Source: Candidatus Bathyarchaeota archaeon
GTDB lineage: Archaea; Thermoproteota; Bathyarchaeia; 40CM-2-53-6; FEN-987
DNA length: 11,306 nucleotides
Assembly: GCA_023247835.1 (NCBI GenBank)
Contig: JAHFFU010000010.1
Coordinates: 1 to 11,306, forward strand
Direction: 5' to 3'
This document shows, piece after piece, positions 1 through 7,261 of the stretch. Made by a program: the position numbers and the translations under genes. The notes below the pieces were generated by a model, which did not search any database, was not told the DNA's origin, and saw nothing but the letters and a program-made list of their open reading frames with translations. Numbering within the stretch: position 1 is the stretch's first letter; the number at the start of each line of letters is the position of its first letter.

Positions 1-706
1 GTGCCTGACCGGCCGTGTGAATTAGGAGAGCCTTGTGCTTTTCGTGGACTCTTTCTTCGATGAAACGTGTGAAGAGGCCACCCTTCTCGATGGCAATAAT
101 CTTGTCTGCCTTGCAATCCACAAATTCAGCATTTGTGAGCGCGGGGCCTATCATCATTCCGTCAGGGTGAGATGAAAGGTTCAGCTCTTTCCCTTCATAC
201 CCCCGTACTGTGTACTGTATGGTAAGGTCACCGAAGATTGCGCTGCGCTCTTCGGGAAAGACGTTAAAGTCTTCTCTCGAGTGGCCGAGCACTGTCTCAA
301 GATCTGTGATTATATCGTCGCTCTCAGCTTGGTCTGCGAAACTCATTTCGTATGCTTGCGCCGAATAGAAAACGTCCCTCAGTGTGGACGTCTTTCCTTC
401 CCGTGCCAGTTCATCTACGAAGGAACCTGTCCAGACGAGCTGCGTTAATGGGCGGATATGCCTGATGTTTCGGGCGCTGCGACTTACATTGTGCTCGCCG
501 AGTACGTATTGTCGGGTCTTTTCATCGTAGCGTATGTTGTTTATGGATCGGCTGGGCATGTGGACTGAAGGCCATTGCTTCTGGGAGAGTTGCGCGTAGA
601 TCTGTTCGCCCAAGTTCTTGAGGCTGTTTAGTACGAGCCCTCTTCTTTGTTCGACTCGGCTAGTCGATTTCGACGTCTTGGTCGTCTTCACTTTCTTCTT
701 TTTCAT
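1..706 (-). CDS. top6A: DNA topoisomerase VI subunit A (5' part, runs off the window)
   Basis: This is the DNA-cutting subunit of the A2B2 type IIB topoisomerase, homologous to Spo11; it breaks both strands through a tyrosine-phosphate bond. I translated the reverse complement by hand and found 235 codons with no stop before the window edge, where the family is usually about 350-390 residues. The N-terminus is a basic tail (MKKKKVKTTK). The 5Y-CAP (winged-helix) domain carries the block TLRDVFYSAQAY at 108-119, with Y114 the likely catalytic tyrosine. The Toprim domain begins at AIEKGGLF, and E207 is the likely first metal ligand. The ATG at 706 overlaps the 3' end of top6B by 47 nt in another frame, with an AGGAGTG ribosome-binding site 9 nt upstream inside top6B. 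The missing 3' end is the only uncertainty. Confidence 0.95.
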   Translation of the reverse strand, partial: MKKKKVKTTKTSKSTSRVEQRRGLVLNSLKNLGEQIYAQLSQKQWPSVHMPSRSINNIRYDEKTRQYVLGEHNVSRSARNIRHIRPLTQLVWTGSFVDELAREGKTSTLRDVFYSAQAYEMSFADQAESDDIITDLETVLGHSREDFNVFPEERSAIFGDLTIQYTVRGYEGKELNLSSHPDGMMIGPALTNAEFVDCKADKIIAIEKGGLFTRFIEERVHEKHKALLIHTAGQA

Positions 707-2216
707 GGCTCAAAACACTCCTGAGCAATGGGGATACGTCCGGGGGTTTACCTTTCTTGGCAAGTTTAGCTGAGAACGAAGCGATCTTTGGCAGGTATTT
801 CTGGAAAACGTCAAGTCTGTGTTTGTCATGCGCTAGGTGAATCTTTTTCGAAAGGAATAATGAAAGTCTACGGGCGACTTCACGAACTGCGTTCAGGACC
901 TCTCGTTCCACGTCGGGTCGGTCGGCGATGAATTCCTTACCTACGGTCTTGTAGGGTACCTTTGTGGAGCAGATGTGAATGAAGACGGCTATCGGCATGT
1001 CCGGCGAGGCCTTGTAGTGCCTCCAATCAACCTGTGTGTTTACCACTTTCCAAGATACGTCGCTTGCCTCGTCGAAGAGTAGTGGAATCTTGTTAGCGAA
1101 CCTGAAAAGTTTGATTCCTCCCCCGGGCTCTATCTGGCCGCCGTAAGCTATGCCTACCTCTACGATGAAGGGAAACCCTGCGTACGCTGAAGGTTTCCTT
1201 TGGTACACAGCCACGAACTCAGGCGCGAGTTCCTTCTTTATTCCGGCTTCAAGCAACTCTTCCCCAAGCGGCGATAGGCAACTGGCGTCGGGCGCCAGGA
1301 ATTTGTAGTTCTTCATGGCGTTCACGATCTTTACAATCTCTTCCGGCGTCAGTTTCTTCGGGTTCTTCTTGGCTGGTAGGTCAATTTGTTGCAGGAATGA
1401 GGTGGCGATTGTCCTGCCGACTCTGTGGAAGTGAGTTTTCATGAAGCCAACGAGAAAGCGTTCCGTGGTCAGCTCGATCAGGCGTTTCATCGTTTCGACA
1501 TCGACGCCGTACGGATGGGGCAAGGTTTCCTGCGGAGGCTTCGGCATTTCCTCGGTTGCACGATCGAACCTGTACAGCCTGCCCCTCGGGTCGACATAGG
1601 TCACTGCTGCATAAGGCGCTGCAATTGCAGTCTGCATCAGGTACTCCAGAATCTTGGACATCGCCCGAGTGTAGTCTGCTTCGGTGGAGAATTCTATAAC
1701 CGCGCCGTGCCAATGGTTCTCGTTCGAGTGCGTCTTGTGCTTCAGAATCACCGGCTTATTCTTTTGAATGTCCATCATCAAGTCGTATTGGTGTATGTTC
1801 GTTCGGCCAGTGCTGGACATTATAGTTGCGGTGCCATGAGTCGTAATCTGGCCGTATAGAATCGCCATCTTTCCGCCCAAGCCAAATGTTCCTCGCGTCT
1901 GTCGAAGCTTGTACTTGGAGCCGAAGAGGACCTGTCCAAACGCGGACGGGATAATGTCGTGCGGGATTCCTATTCCGTTGTCTTCAATGTGGATCCGGTA
2001 AACACCTGGCCCGTCAGTAGGCCCTGATTCGTGAGATATTCGAAGGTAAATGTCAGGCGGAATCTCGCGGGTTTCGCATGCGTCAAGTGAATTCTCGACG
2101 AGCTCACGAATGGTCGAGTAGATAGCCCTAGTCGGGTTTGTGAATCCCGCGATGTCCCTGTTACGGTAGAAGAAATCCGCCGCAGATATTTCTTGGAATA
2201 TTTCTTGCAGGGCCAT
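660..2216 (-). CDS. top6B: DNA topoisomerase VI subunit B
   Basis: This is the ATPase subunit of topoisomerase VI; ATP-driven dimerisation of B gates DNA passage through the break made by subunit A. It has 518 residues, normal for the family. The GHKL ATP-binding domain shows the N-box RELVENSLDA (37-46; E38 and N42 are the expected catalytic and Mg residues), the G1 box DNGIGIP (79-85) and the glycine-rich lid GTFGLGGKM (109-117). A helix-two-turn-helix region and the transducer domain follow, the latter with RFANKIPLLFD (372-382) and STKVPYKTVGKEF (417-429), whose lysines include the expected ATP-sensing residue. The C-terminus is acidic. The ATG at 2216 lies 57 nt after the KH gene. An in-frame stop at 2276 limits upstream extension, and no clear ribosome-binding site is visible. 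Confidence 0.97.
   Translation of the reverse strand: MALQEIFQEISAADFFYRNRDIAGFTNPTRAIYSTIRELVENSLDACETREIPPDIYLRISHESGPTDGPGVYRIHIEDNGIGIPHDIIPSAFGQVLFGSKYKLRQTRGTFGLGGKMAILYGQITTHGTATIMSSTGRTNIHQYDLMMDIQKNKPVILKHKTHSNENHWHGAVIEFSTEADYTRAMSKILEYLMQTAIAAPYAAVTYVDPRGRLYRFDRATEEMPKPPQETLPHPYGVDVETMKRLIELTTERFLVGFMKTHFHRVGRTIATSFLQQIDLPAKKNPKKLTPEEIVKIVNAMKNYKFLAPDASCLSPLGEELLEAGIKKELAPEFVAVYQRKPSAYAGFPFIVEVGIAYGGQIEPGGGIKLFRFANKIPLLFDEASDVSWKVVNTQVDWRHYKASPDMPIAVFIHICSTKVPYKTVGKEFIADRPDVEREVLNAVREVARRLSLFLSKKIHLAHDKHRLDVFQKYLPKIASFSAKLAKKGKPPDVSPLLRSVLSHEKEESEDDQDVEID
716..722 (-). promoter_or_regulatory. Shine-Dalgarno site for top6A
   Basis: The minus strand reads AGGAGTG, 9 nt before the top6A ATG at 706, and lies inside the top6B coding sequence. 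It supports the ATG as the start despite the long overlap. It suggests top6A is translated from the same transcript as top6B, keeping the two subunits in balance. Confidence 0.6.
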
Positions 2217-2273
2217 CAGGGTTCGCCTATCTTTGCGGACGCGTGGAATAAAGCTGATGATGGTTGCTCCATG

Positions 2274-2846
2274 TCACGTTGGCGGCTTCTGCCACAGCTC
2301 AAGGGTTTCTCTTTTCTTGCTTTCGCTCTTTATCTTTCTAAGCAATTTGTACACACTGGAATGCTGTTTGCCTTTGAGCAAGAGTTCAATTGCTTCCCTT
2401 GCAGCAGTCACGGTCTCGTATTCGCCGATCATGGAAATGGTGTGGCCGTAAACGGAAACTTTCGCGTCGGTCATTTCCTCTATTAGCCTGCGAATCTTTC
2501 CCTCGCGCCCAATCACGCGGCCCTTCAGCCTTGCAATATCTCTATCATTTCTACCAAAAGTTTCTCTTAGATCGATAATATCCAGGACGATGTCATCATC
2601 CACCAGTTCCAGCGCTCGTTCTGGCGAGAAGCCGCGGCCAATCGCGAGAACTACATCTCGGGCACGAAGGATTGTTGTTGGGTCGTCGGAATCTTCTCTT
2701 GGAACGATATCCACGACGCCGCTCTGACTTTGGATGAGCATGCTTGCTTTGAACGCGCTTTCAATCTTGCTCTTGGTTGAACCTTCCCTTCCGATGAGCA
2801 CTCCCATTCGCTCAATGGGTATTGTTGTGCTAATCCGTGTCGACAT
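2274..2846 (-). CDS. Archaeal Dim2/Pno1-like double-KH RNA-binding protein
   Basis: This 190-residue protein has two KH-type RNA-binding domains, each with a GxxG loop: LIGREGST (17-24) and VIGREGKIR (111-119). The arrangement and the second-domain text (DAKVSVYGHTISMIGEYE, 127-144) match the archaeal relatives of eukaryotic Dim2/Pno1, which bind pre-18S rRNA near its 3' end during small-subunit maturation. An rRNA role here is inferred from the family. The C-terminal tail is lysine- and arginine-rich (164-179). The ATG at 2846 overlaps the end of the RIO1 gene by 17 nt and has GGGAG 3 nt upstream. Next to RIO1 it makes a ribosome-maturation pair, since the eukaryotic Rio and Dim2 proteins act on the same pre-40S particle. 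Confidence 0.92.
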   Translation of the reverse strand: MSTRISTTIPIERMGVLIGREGSTKSKIESAFKASMLIQSQSGVVDIVPREDSDDPTTILRARDVVLAIGRGFSPERALELVDDDIVLDIIDLRETFGRNDRDIARLKGRVIGREGKIRRLIEEMTDAKVSVYGHTISMIGEYETVTAAREAIELLLKGKQHSSVYKLLRKIKSESKKRETLELWQKPPT

Positions 2847-3639
2847 CTTCTCCCGTCACCCACTTGGTTAACCTTTCAATGGGAGGTACAGCTACCCCGA
2901 TTCGCGTGAAATATTCGTTCATCCGGACCAAGTCTCGTTCAAGAAACTTGCGGGCCATGGGATGTTCAGGCGGAACCGCCTGGGCGAAATCGAAGATTAC
3001 GGGTTCGAGGTCCACGACCATGATATTATACTCGCTTAGGTCACTATGAACCAGTTGCGCTTTTTGGTAGAGCTTTTTGACGGATTCAGCGATTTTGTCG
3101 TAAACTCTAGCTGGATGGTCTAGGGGTGTTTCCCTTAGCAGTGGAGCAGGATTGCCGTTTCTTCCGATGAACTCCATTAGCAAAACATTCCCTTCAACCT
3201 TAAATGGGGTTGGTACGCGTACGCCCGCTTCGGCTGCCTGGTGCAGGTTCCTGAATTCCTTCAATGCCCAGAGATTGACCAGGGATCTTGTGTCCTTTCT
3301 GGTGCTCCTGAACCTTTCATCGCCTTGTATGTACATCATCCTGCCTTTCATGAATTCCGCTGAGGTGGTCAGGAAAATCTTGATCGCTACAGCCCTGTTT
3401 CTTCGCCCTACGCCCCAATAAAGCCGTGCTTCCTTTCCCGAGCGCACGACTCCGTTGATGTTCTTGATGTAGCCCCTATTCAGCATCCGATAGACGATCA
3501 TTAGTGTTGATTTGTCGAAGACCTCTTCAAGAGACTCCATCTCCTCGCTACGCTTATCCCTCATCAGGCGGTCTACTTCGTAGCGGGCAACTTTACGGCG
3601 TAGCTTCCGCTCAGCTAAGGACTCCACATTCACCACCAA
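2830..3639 (-). CDS. rio1: RIO1-family serine/threonine protein kinase/ATPase
   Basis: RIO proteins are atypical kinases that act mainly as ATPases in late small-ribosomal-subunit maturation. The protein has 269 residues. Visible landmarks are the nucleotide loop RSGKEARLYWG (66-76, normally STGKEA), the ATP-anchoring lysine in VAIKIF (K87), the RIO1-typical flexible-loop segment GDERFRSTRKDTRSL (106-120), the catalytic loop HSDLSEYN (198-205; D200, N205) and the metal-binding aspartate in IFDFAQAV (D217). There is no N-terminal winged helix, which argues against RIO2, although the DFAQ loop looks RIO2-like. The start is uncertain. The longest frame begins with TTG at 3639, followed by GTG codons at 3636, 3633 and 3627. 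The gene lies 20 nt after aIF1A and overlaps the KH gene by 17 nt. Confidence 0.93.
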   Translation of the reverse strand: MVVNVESLAERKLRRKVARYEVDRLMRDKRSEEMESLEEVFDKSTLMIVYRMLNRGYIKNINGVVRSGKEARLYWGVGRRNRAVAIKIFLTTSAEFMKGRMMYIQGDERFRSTRKDTRSLVNLWALKEFRNLHQAAEAGVRVPTPFKVEGNVLLMEFIGRNGNPAPLLRETPLDHPARVYDKIAESVKKLYQKAQLVHSDLSEYNIMVVDLEPVIFDFAQAVPPEHPMARKFLERDLVRMNEYFTRIGVAVPPIERLTKWVTGEDVDTD

Positions 3640-3659
3640 GCAATCTCATTTGGGGAAGA

Positions 3660-3974
3660 CTAGGCGGCGAGCCGGCCTTGGGTGCGGAGCCAATTAGATT
3701 GGCTTTCCGTGTACCGCCATAGGATATCGCCTCTAGTATCGCGCTGGAAATCCCAGGGAGCCACCAATACGGTGTCGCCAACTTTGATCCAAACTCGGCG
3801 CTTCATCTTGCCTCGGATTCGGCATACTCTCTCGTGTCCGTCCCCACATTTGACCATGAGCCTATCGTAGCCTAGCATTTGGGTTACGATTCCGAGCAGC
3901 TGCCCTTCGTCGGGCATGACCATTTCTCGGAGTTCGCCTTCACTCAGGACCTTCTTCTTACCCACACTTTCCAC
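3660..3974 (-). CDS. eif1A: Translation initiation factor aIF1A
   Basis: aIF1A is the archaeal equivalent of bacterial IF1 and eukaryotic eIF1A; it binds the A site of the small subunit and helps place initiator tRNA. The 104-residue protein is a single OB fold. The text EGQLLGIVTQMLGYDRLMV, the basic patch CRIRGKMKRRVWIKVGD and the strand DTVLVAPWDFQ follow the family closely. The start is GTG at 3974; a second GTG three codons in (VGKKK) is a possible alternative. A TATA-like box lies about 37 nt upstream, so the leader would be short. It is probably the first gene of the aIF1A-RIO1-KH-top6B-top6A transcript, with the DUF424 gene 82 nt upstream. Confidence 0.95.
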   Translation of the reverse strand: MESVGKKKVLSEGELREMVMPDEGQLLGIVTQMLGYDRLMVKCGDGHERVCRIRGKMKRRVWIKVGDTVLVAPWDFQRDTRGDILWRYTESQSNWLRTQGRLAA

Positions 3975-4005
3975 CGAAGTTACGTCGCGCTAATAATTCG
4001 ACCAG

Positions 4006-4016
4006 CCTAAATAAGG
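4006..4016 (-). promoter_or_regulatory. TATA-like box upstream of aIF1A
   Basis: The minus strand reads CCTTATTTAGG, centred about 37 nt before the GTG of aIF1A. Archaeal transcription starts about 25 nt after the TATA centre, giving a start near 3985 and a leader of roughly 10 nt. It sits in the largest gap of the minus-strand block, so it is the natural promoter for the downstream genes, though readthrough from DUF424 is possible. Confidence 0.45.
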
Positions 4017-4056
4017 GTATTAGGCGTTTGCCGGCAATTTTCTCGTTCGGCGTGGT

Positions 4057-4356
4057 TTACATTCTGACTATTTGGGCGTGTGGGACGCCGCCTATATGGA
4101 CAATTGCTGACGGGTTGACGAATCCCTTCTGGACTGCGGCCTCAACTATGCCCTGACCCACTAGGTTGGCTATGTCAGCTGCGTCGACCGCCTGCAAGGC
4201 TTCGGGAATGCTAGCGGAAACGCCTTTGTAGAAATCTACCTTAACTTCGAGCTTCAGCTTTCCTTCACGGAAAGTCTCTCCGAGTAGTTCGGAATCGCAG
4301 ACGGCCACGAGCGTGTACTCTGCGCTTCTGAAGACTCTGAGGGAGACTTCGTTCAC
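4057..4356 (-). CDS. DUF424 family protein
   Basis: This 99-residue protein belongs to the conserved archaeal DUF424 family, whose function is not established. I recognise it by the N-terminal SLRVFRSAEYTLVAVCDSEL, the block LGETFREGKLKLEV, and the end of the protein with VEAAVQKGFVNPSAIVHIGG followed by VPHAQIVRM. It is probably a small mixed alpha/beta cytoplasmic protein, since no signal peptide or membrane segment is visible. The start is GTG at 4356, 14 nt after the aIF2-beta stop, so the two are almost certainly co-transcribed. That pairing suggests a link to translation, but this is inference from position only. No metal-binding cysteine pairs are present; the one cysteine lies in VAVCDSE. 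Confidence 0.88.
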   Translation of the reverse strand: MNEVSLRVFRSAEYTLVAVCDSELLGETFREGKLKLEVKVDFYKGVSASIPEALQAVDAADIANLVGQGIVEAAVQKGFVNPSAIVHIGGVPHAQIVRM

Positions 4357-4370
4357 GTGGAGACACTTTC

Positions 4371-4814
4371 TCAGACCGGAAGAATGGAGGACTTTGCGCC
4401 ACAGGCCTCACAGCGAAGGAAGAGGTACCGCCCTTCCTTCTCGATCTTCGTGTCCGGCCGGTTGCATATGGGGCAGATCACATAACGCTGAGCGTAAATG
4501 TTCAGAAGTCGCGTTACGGTTCCAACGTCGAATCTGCCTTGGAATATCGCCCTCGCGCCATCAAGGGACGCAGCTGTCGCCAGTTCTCTGGATAGAAACT
4601 TAAGCAAATGATGAGGATCTCGGTTTATCTTACTACTAATCTCGCCGAAATTCTGCATAATGGTCCTCCGGCCCATCCTTATACCAACAACCCTCGGTAT
4701 CTCGAACCTTTCCCCAGTCCCGACACCTTTCGGTAGGTTGGAATAGGCCCGCTCTAGCAGTTTGGCGTAATCTTCACTCATAGTTGATTCCGGCAGAAGA
4801 ATGCGAAACGACAT
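4371..4814 (-). CDS. eif2b: Translation initiation factor aIF2 subunit beta
   Basis: This is the beta subunit of the aIF2 heterotrimer, which delivers Met-tRNAi to the small subunit. The core carries FEIPRVVGIRMGRRTIMQNF (37-56) and INRDPHHLLKFLSRELAT (63-80). The C-terminal zinc ribbon has C114, C117, C135 and C138. As drawn it is 147 residues from the ATG at 4814, which has GAGGA about 10 nt upstream. A second in-frame ATG at 4781 (MSEDYAKLLERAY) gives 136 residues and lines up better with the usual N-terminus, for example that of Pyrococcus as I remember it. The function is secure; the start is not. It is the first gene of the minus-strand block, divergent from metG, and is followed by DUF424. 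Confidence 0.95.
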   Translation of the reverse strand: MSFRILLPESTMSEDYAKLLERAYSNLPKGVGTGERFEIPRVVGIRMGRRTIMQNFGEISSKINRDPHHLLKFLSRELATAASLDGARAIFQGRFDVGTVTRLLNIYAQRYVICPICNRPDTKIEKEGRYLFLRCEACGAKSSILPV

Positions 4815-4981
4815 ATTTCTTGGTTCCTCTTTGAGAAAGAAATGTTAATCTGTTTACGGGCGCTCTAGGGTTGAGGAAGCTTTTGGAGGGGCCGAAACTA
4901 AAACTCAACACGAACAAGCGCGAGAGGGATTCAGGACTTTCTTGCTTGTTAGAGAGCCGGCCCGATTGGAGTGGGTCATAA
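4815..4981. promoter_or_regulatory. Divergent intergenic region between eif2b and metG
   Basis: These 167 nt hold the start signals of two divergent genes. On the metG side the clear signal is a Shine-Dalgarno site; AT-rich text near 4896-4905 could be a weak TATA box. On the eif2b side the text near 4835-4850 is AT-rich (GATTAACATTTC on the minus strand) at roughly the right distance for a start near 4814. A 7-bp inverted repeat (AACAAGC at 4913-4919, GCTTGTT at 4944-4950, 24-nt spacer) lies in the probable metG leader but is too weak to call functional. No tRNA or other RNA gene is visible. Confidence 0.4.
4968..4973 (+). promoter_or_regulatory. Shine-Dalgarno site for metG
   Basis: GGAGTG lies 8 nt before the ATG at 4982 and resembles the site before top6A (AGGAGTG, 9 nt from its ATG). 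It supports a leadered metG message and the chosen start. Confidence 0.55.
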
Positions 4982-6619
4982 ATGGGCAAATGGATCATCA
5001 ACTCTGCGTGGCCTTACGTTCAATCTGTCCCCCACCTTGGAACCTTCATCCATCTCCTGAGCGCGGACGTTTACGCTAGATACCTCCGCCTCAAGGGCGA
5101 AGAGGTCATTGCAGTAACGGGTTCGGACGAGCATGGAACGCCCATTGAAGTTGAAGCGATAAAGAAAGGCATAGCACCGAAGCAGTTGACAGACGAGATT
5201 CACAAGCATATCTGCGATTTACTGGAGGCGTACAACATACGCTTCGACAATTACACCAGGACCGAAAGCCCCGTCCACATTCGCTACACCCAAGAGCTCT
5301 ACAGGAAAGTGTACGAGAATGGCTACGTGTACACTCAGAACGTCAACTTGCCTTATTGCGAAAATGACCGAAGGTTTCTCCCAGACCGCTTTGTAGAGGG
5401 GATTTGCCCCCACTGCCGCTACGAGCAAGCCAGGGGTGACCAATGCGAATCATGCGGCCGCGTACTCGACCCGCTCGAATTGATTCGGCCCAGATGCGTT
5501 TTCTGCGGCGCAACTCCCACCGTTAAATCGTCGACGCACTGGTTCTTTGACCTCCCGAAGTTCCGAGACAAACTGCTAACCCTAGTTCAGGAGAACAAGC
5601 AATTGCCAGAGAACGCTCGCAACTTCTCGCTGAGATGGCTTGAGGAGGGGCTGAGGCCACGTGCTTTGACCAGAGATAACAAATGGGGCATACCAGCTCC
5701 TTTTCCGGGGGCCGAAGGAAAGACCATTTACGTCTGGTTAGAAGCGGTCTTAGGGTATGTTTCAGCATCAATGGAATGGGCCGAGAAATCTGGAAGGCCT
5801 GATGCTTGGAAAGACTTTTGGTTCGACAAGCAGACGAGGAACGTGCATTTCATAGGGAAGGATAACATTCCGTTCCATGTGATCATTTTCCCGAGCCTTC
5901 TCTTGGCCACGCATGAGGATTATGTGCTTCCCTGGCAGGTTTCCTCTACTGAGTTCATTCTATTTGATGGACAAAAATTCTCTAAGAGCAAGAAGGTCGG
6001 AGTCTTTATTGATGAGGCGCTCAAGGTTGCCCCCGCTGAGTACTGGCGGTATGTGCTCATCGCCATACGGCCCGAAGCTCGGGATGCGAACTTCACGTGG
6101 CGTGAATTCGAAACCCACGTCAACACTGAACTGAATGATGTATTGGGAAATTTTGTACATCGCACGCTCACATTCATCGCGACCTATTTCAATTCAAAGA
6201 TTCCCGAACCAGAAGAGTTAGACCCAAAAGACCAAGCCTTGAAGAGCCTGATAGAGTCGTCGCCTTCGAAGGTAGGCTTGCTTCTGGACCGATTCCAGTT
6301 GAAAGGCGCCCTTGCGGAGACCGTTGAACTGGCCAGGGCCGGTAATCAATACCTTAGCGAAAGAGAACCTTGGCATCTCGTAAAGAAAGACAGAGCTAAA
6401 ACGGCCACAACGCTCTACCTAGCCACCCAGCTTGTCAGATCGATAGGCATTCTGATTTCCCCGTTTCTGCCCGAAACGTCCCAGAGCATCCGCGAACAAC
6501 TCAACCTGGATAGTGACCAAGAATGGTGGGACGCGGGAAAGCTCGACCTGAAAGCCGGCCACCCAATAGGCAAAGCCACCCCACTCTTTCACAAGGTCTC
6601 AACACCCGCTCAATCATGA
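4982..6619 (+). CDS. metG: Methionyl-tRNA synthetase
   Basis: A class I aminoacyl-tRNA synthetase that charges tRNA-Met, both initiator and elongator. The 545 residues comprise the Rossmann catalytic domain with the HIGH-type motif HLGT (18-21), the DEHGTP segment (49-54), the connective peptide, the KMSKS-type motif KFSKSK (332-337) and a helical anticodon-binding domain to about residue 530. Zinc-knuckle cysteines are C142, C145, C155 and C158. A second knuckle looks incomplete, with C126, D129, C172 and C175. The protein ends after the anticodon-binding domain with no EMAP/Trbp111-type tRNA-binding domain, which some relatives carry fused and others encode separately. The ATG has a GGAGTG site 8 nt upstream. 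The PHP gene follows after 12 nt and is probably co-transcribed. Confidence 0.97.
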   Translation: MGKWIINSAWPYVQSVPHLGTFIHLLSADVYARYLRLKGEEVIAVTGSDEHGTPIEVEAIKKGIAPKQLTDEIHKHICDLLEAYNIRFDNYTRTESPVHIRYTQELYRKVYENGYVYTQNVNLPYCENDRRFLPDRFVEGICPHCRYEQARGDQCESCGRVLDPLELIRPRCVFCGATPTVKSSTHWFFDLPKFRDKLLTLVQENKQLPENARNFSLRWLEEGLRPRALTRDNKWGIPAPFPGAEGKTIYVWLEAVLGYVSASMEWAEKSGRPDAWKDFWFDKQTRNVHFIGKDNIPFHVIIFPSLLLATHEDYVLPWQVSSTEFILFDGQKFSKSKKVGVFIDEALKVAPAEYWRYVLIAIRPEARDANFTWREFETHVNTELNDVLGNFVHRTLTFIATYFNSKIPEPEELDPKDQALKSLIESSPSKVGLLLDRFQLKGALAETVELARAGNQYLSEREPWHLVKKDRAKTATTLYLATQLVRSIGILISPFLPETSQSIREQLNLDSDQEWWDAGKLDLKAGHPIGKATPLFHKVSTPAQS

Positions 6620-6631
6620 GTCGAACCAAAG

Positions 6632-7261
6632 ATGCCTTCGCTCAAGCTTGATTTGCATGTCCACACGGTCGGCTCGTACGACGGCCACACCAGACGCGAA
6701 GCCCTTCCTCGGTTAATCGCGAGCAGAGGACTAGATGGCGTCGCGGTCACTGAGCACGATAAGTTCGACCCGTGGAGACTGCCGGATGCAATAATCTTGC
6801 CTGCCATCGAAATCTCGTCCCAAGATGGGCACATTATAGGTTTGGGCGTCCGCGACATCATCCCGCCGCGGCTTCGAGCAAACGAAACCATCCAAAGGAT
6901 CCACGATCAAGGCGGCGTAGCAATAATTCCTCACCCATACGACCCCGTCTGTGAGTGCGTCAAGATTGCACGACTAGAGGTGAGGCCGGATGCGGTCGAG
7001 ACAGTCAATGCGGACGCCCTATCGTTCTCCGTGTCAAACTGGTTGGCTCGCAGAGACGCGTGGAAGTTTAAGCTTCCAGAAGTCGGGGGGAGTGACTCAC
7101 ATATCCCCCAAACAATCGGGGACGCCTACACTGTCGTCGACGCCACCTCGACCGATTTGGATGCGATTATTGAGGCCATCAGATTAGGTAAAGTTCGGGC
7201 AGAAGGACATGCAACATCCGCGTGGAATAAGATGCGCAAACTAAGCTACAAGTTCAGGTGA
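6632..7261 (+). CDS. PHP-domain metal-dependent phosphoesterase
   Basis: A 209-residue single-domain PHP protein. The family binds two or three metal ions and hydrolyses phosphate esters; the substrate here is unknown. The metal-ligand motifs are all present: DLHVHT (7-12; H9, H11), TEHDKFD (40-46; E41, H42, D43), PAIEISSQDGHIIGLGV (57-73; E60, H67), IPHPYD (99-104; H101) and GGSDSH (152-157; D155, H157). It is therefore probably active and cytoplasmic. The ATG is 12 nt after the metG stop and no good ribosome-binding site is seen, so it may depend on translation of metG. The 3' end overlaps the small minus-strand ORF by 8 nt. Histidinol-phosphatase or nucleotide phosphatase activities exist in relatives, but nothing here selects one. 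Confidence 0.9.
   Translation: MPSLKLDLHVHTVGSYDGHTRREALPRLIASRGLDGVAVTEHDKFDPWRLPDAIILPAIEISSQDGHIIGLGVRDIIPPRLRANETIQRIHDQGGVAIIPHPYDPVCECVKIARLEVRPDAVETVNADALSFSVSNWLARRDAWKFKLPEVGGSDSHIPQTIGDAYTVVDATSTDLDAIIEAIRLGKVRAEGHATSAWNKMRKLSYKFR

Noticed and set aside
4913..4950. 7-bp inverted repeat AACAAGC/GCTTGTT in the probable metG leader.
   Set aside because: Short arms with a 24-nt spacer; expected by chance and not clearly a riboswitch or T-box, which archaea are not known to use for metG.
4871..4981. A 36-codon plus-strand frame from TTG whose TAA touches the metG ATG, which looked like an upstream peptide or leader gene.
   Set aside because: It has no ribosome-binding site, no recognisable composition or motif, and covers the region needed for the metG and eif2b start signals. 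Ending exactly at the ATG is a one-off coincidence without conservation data.
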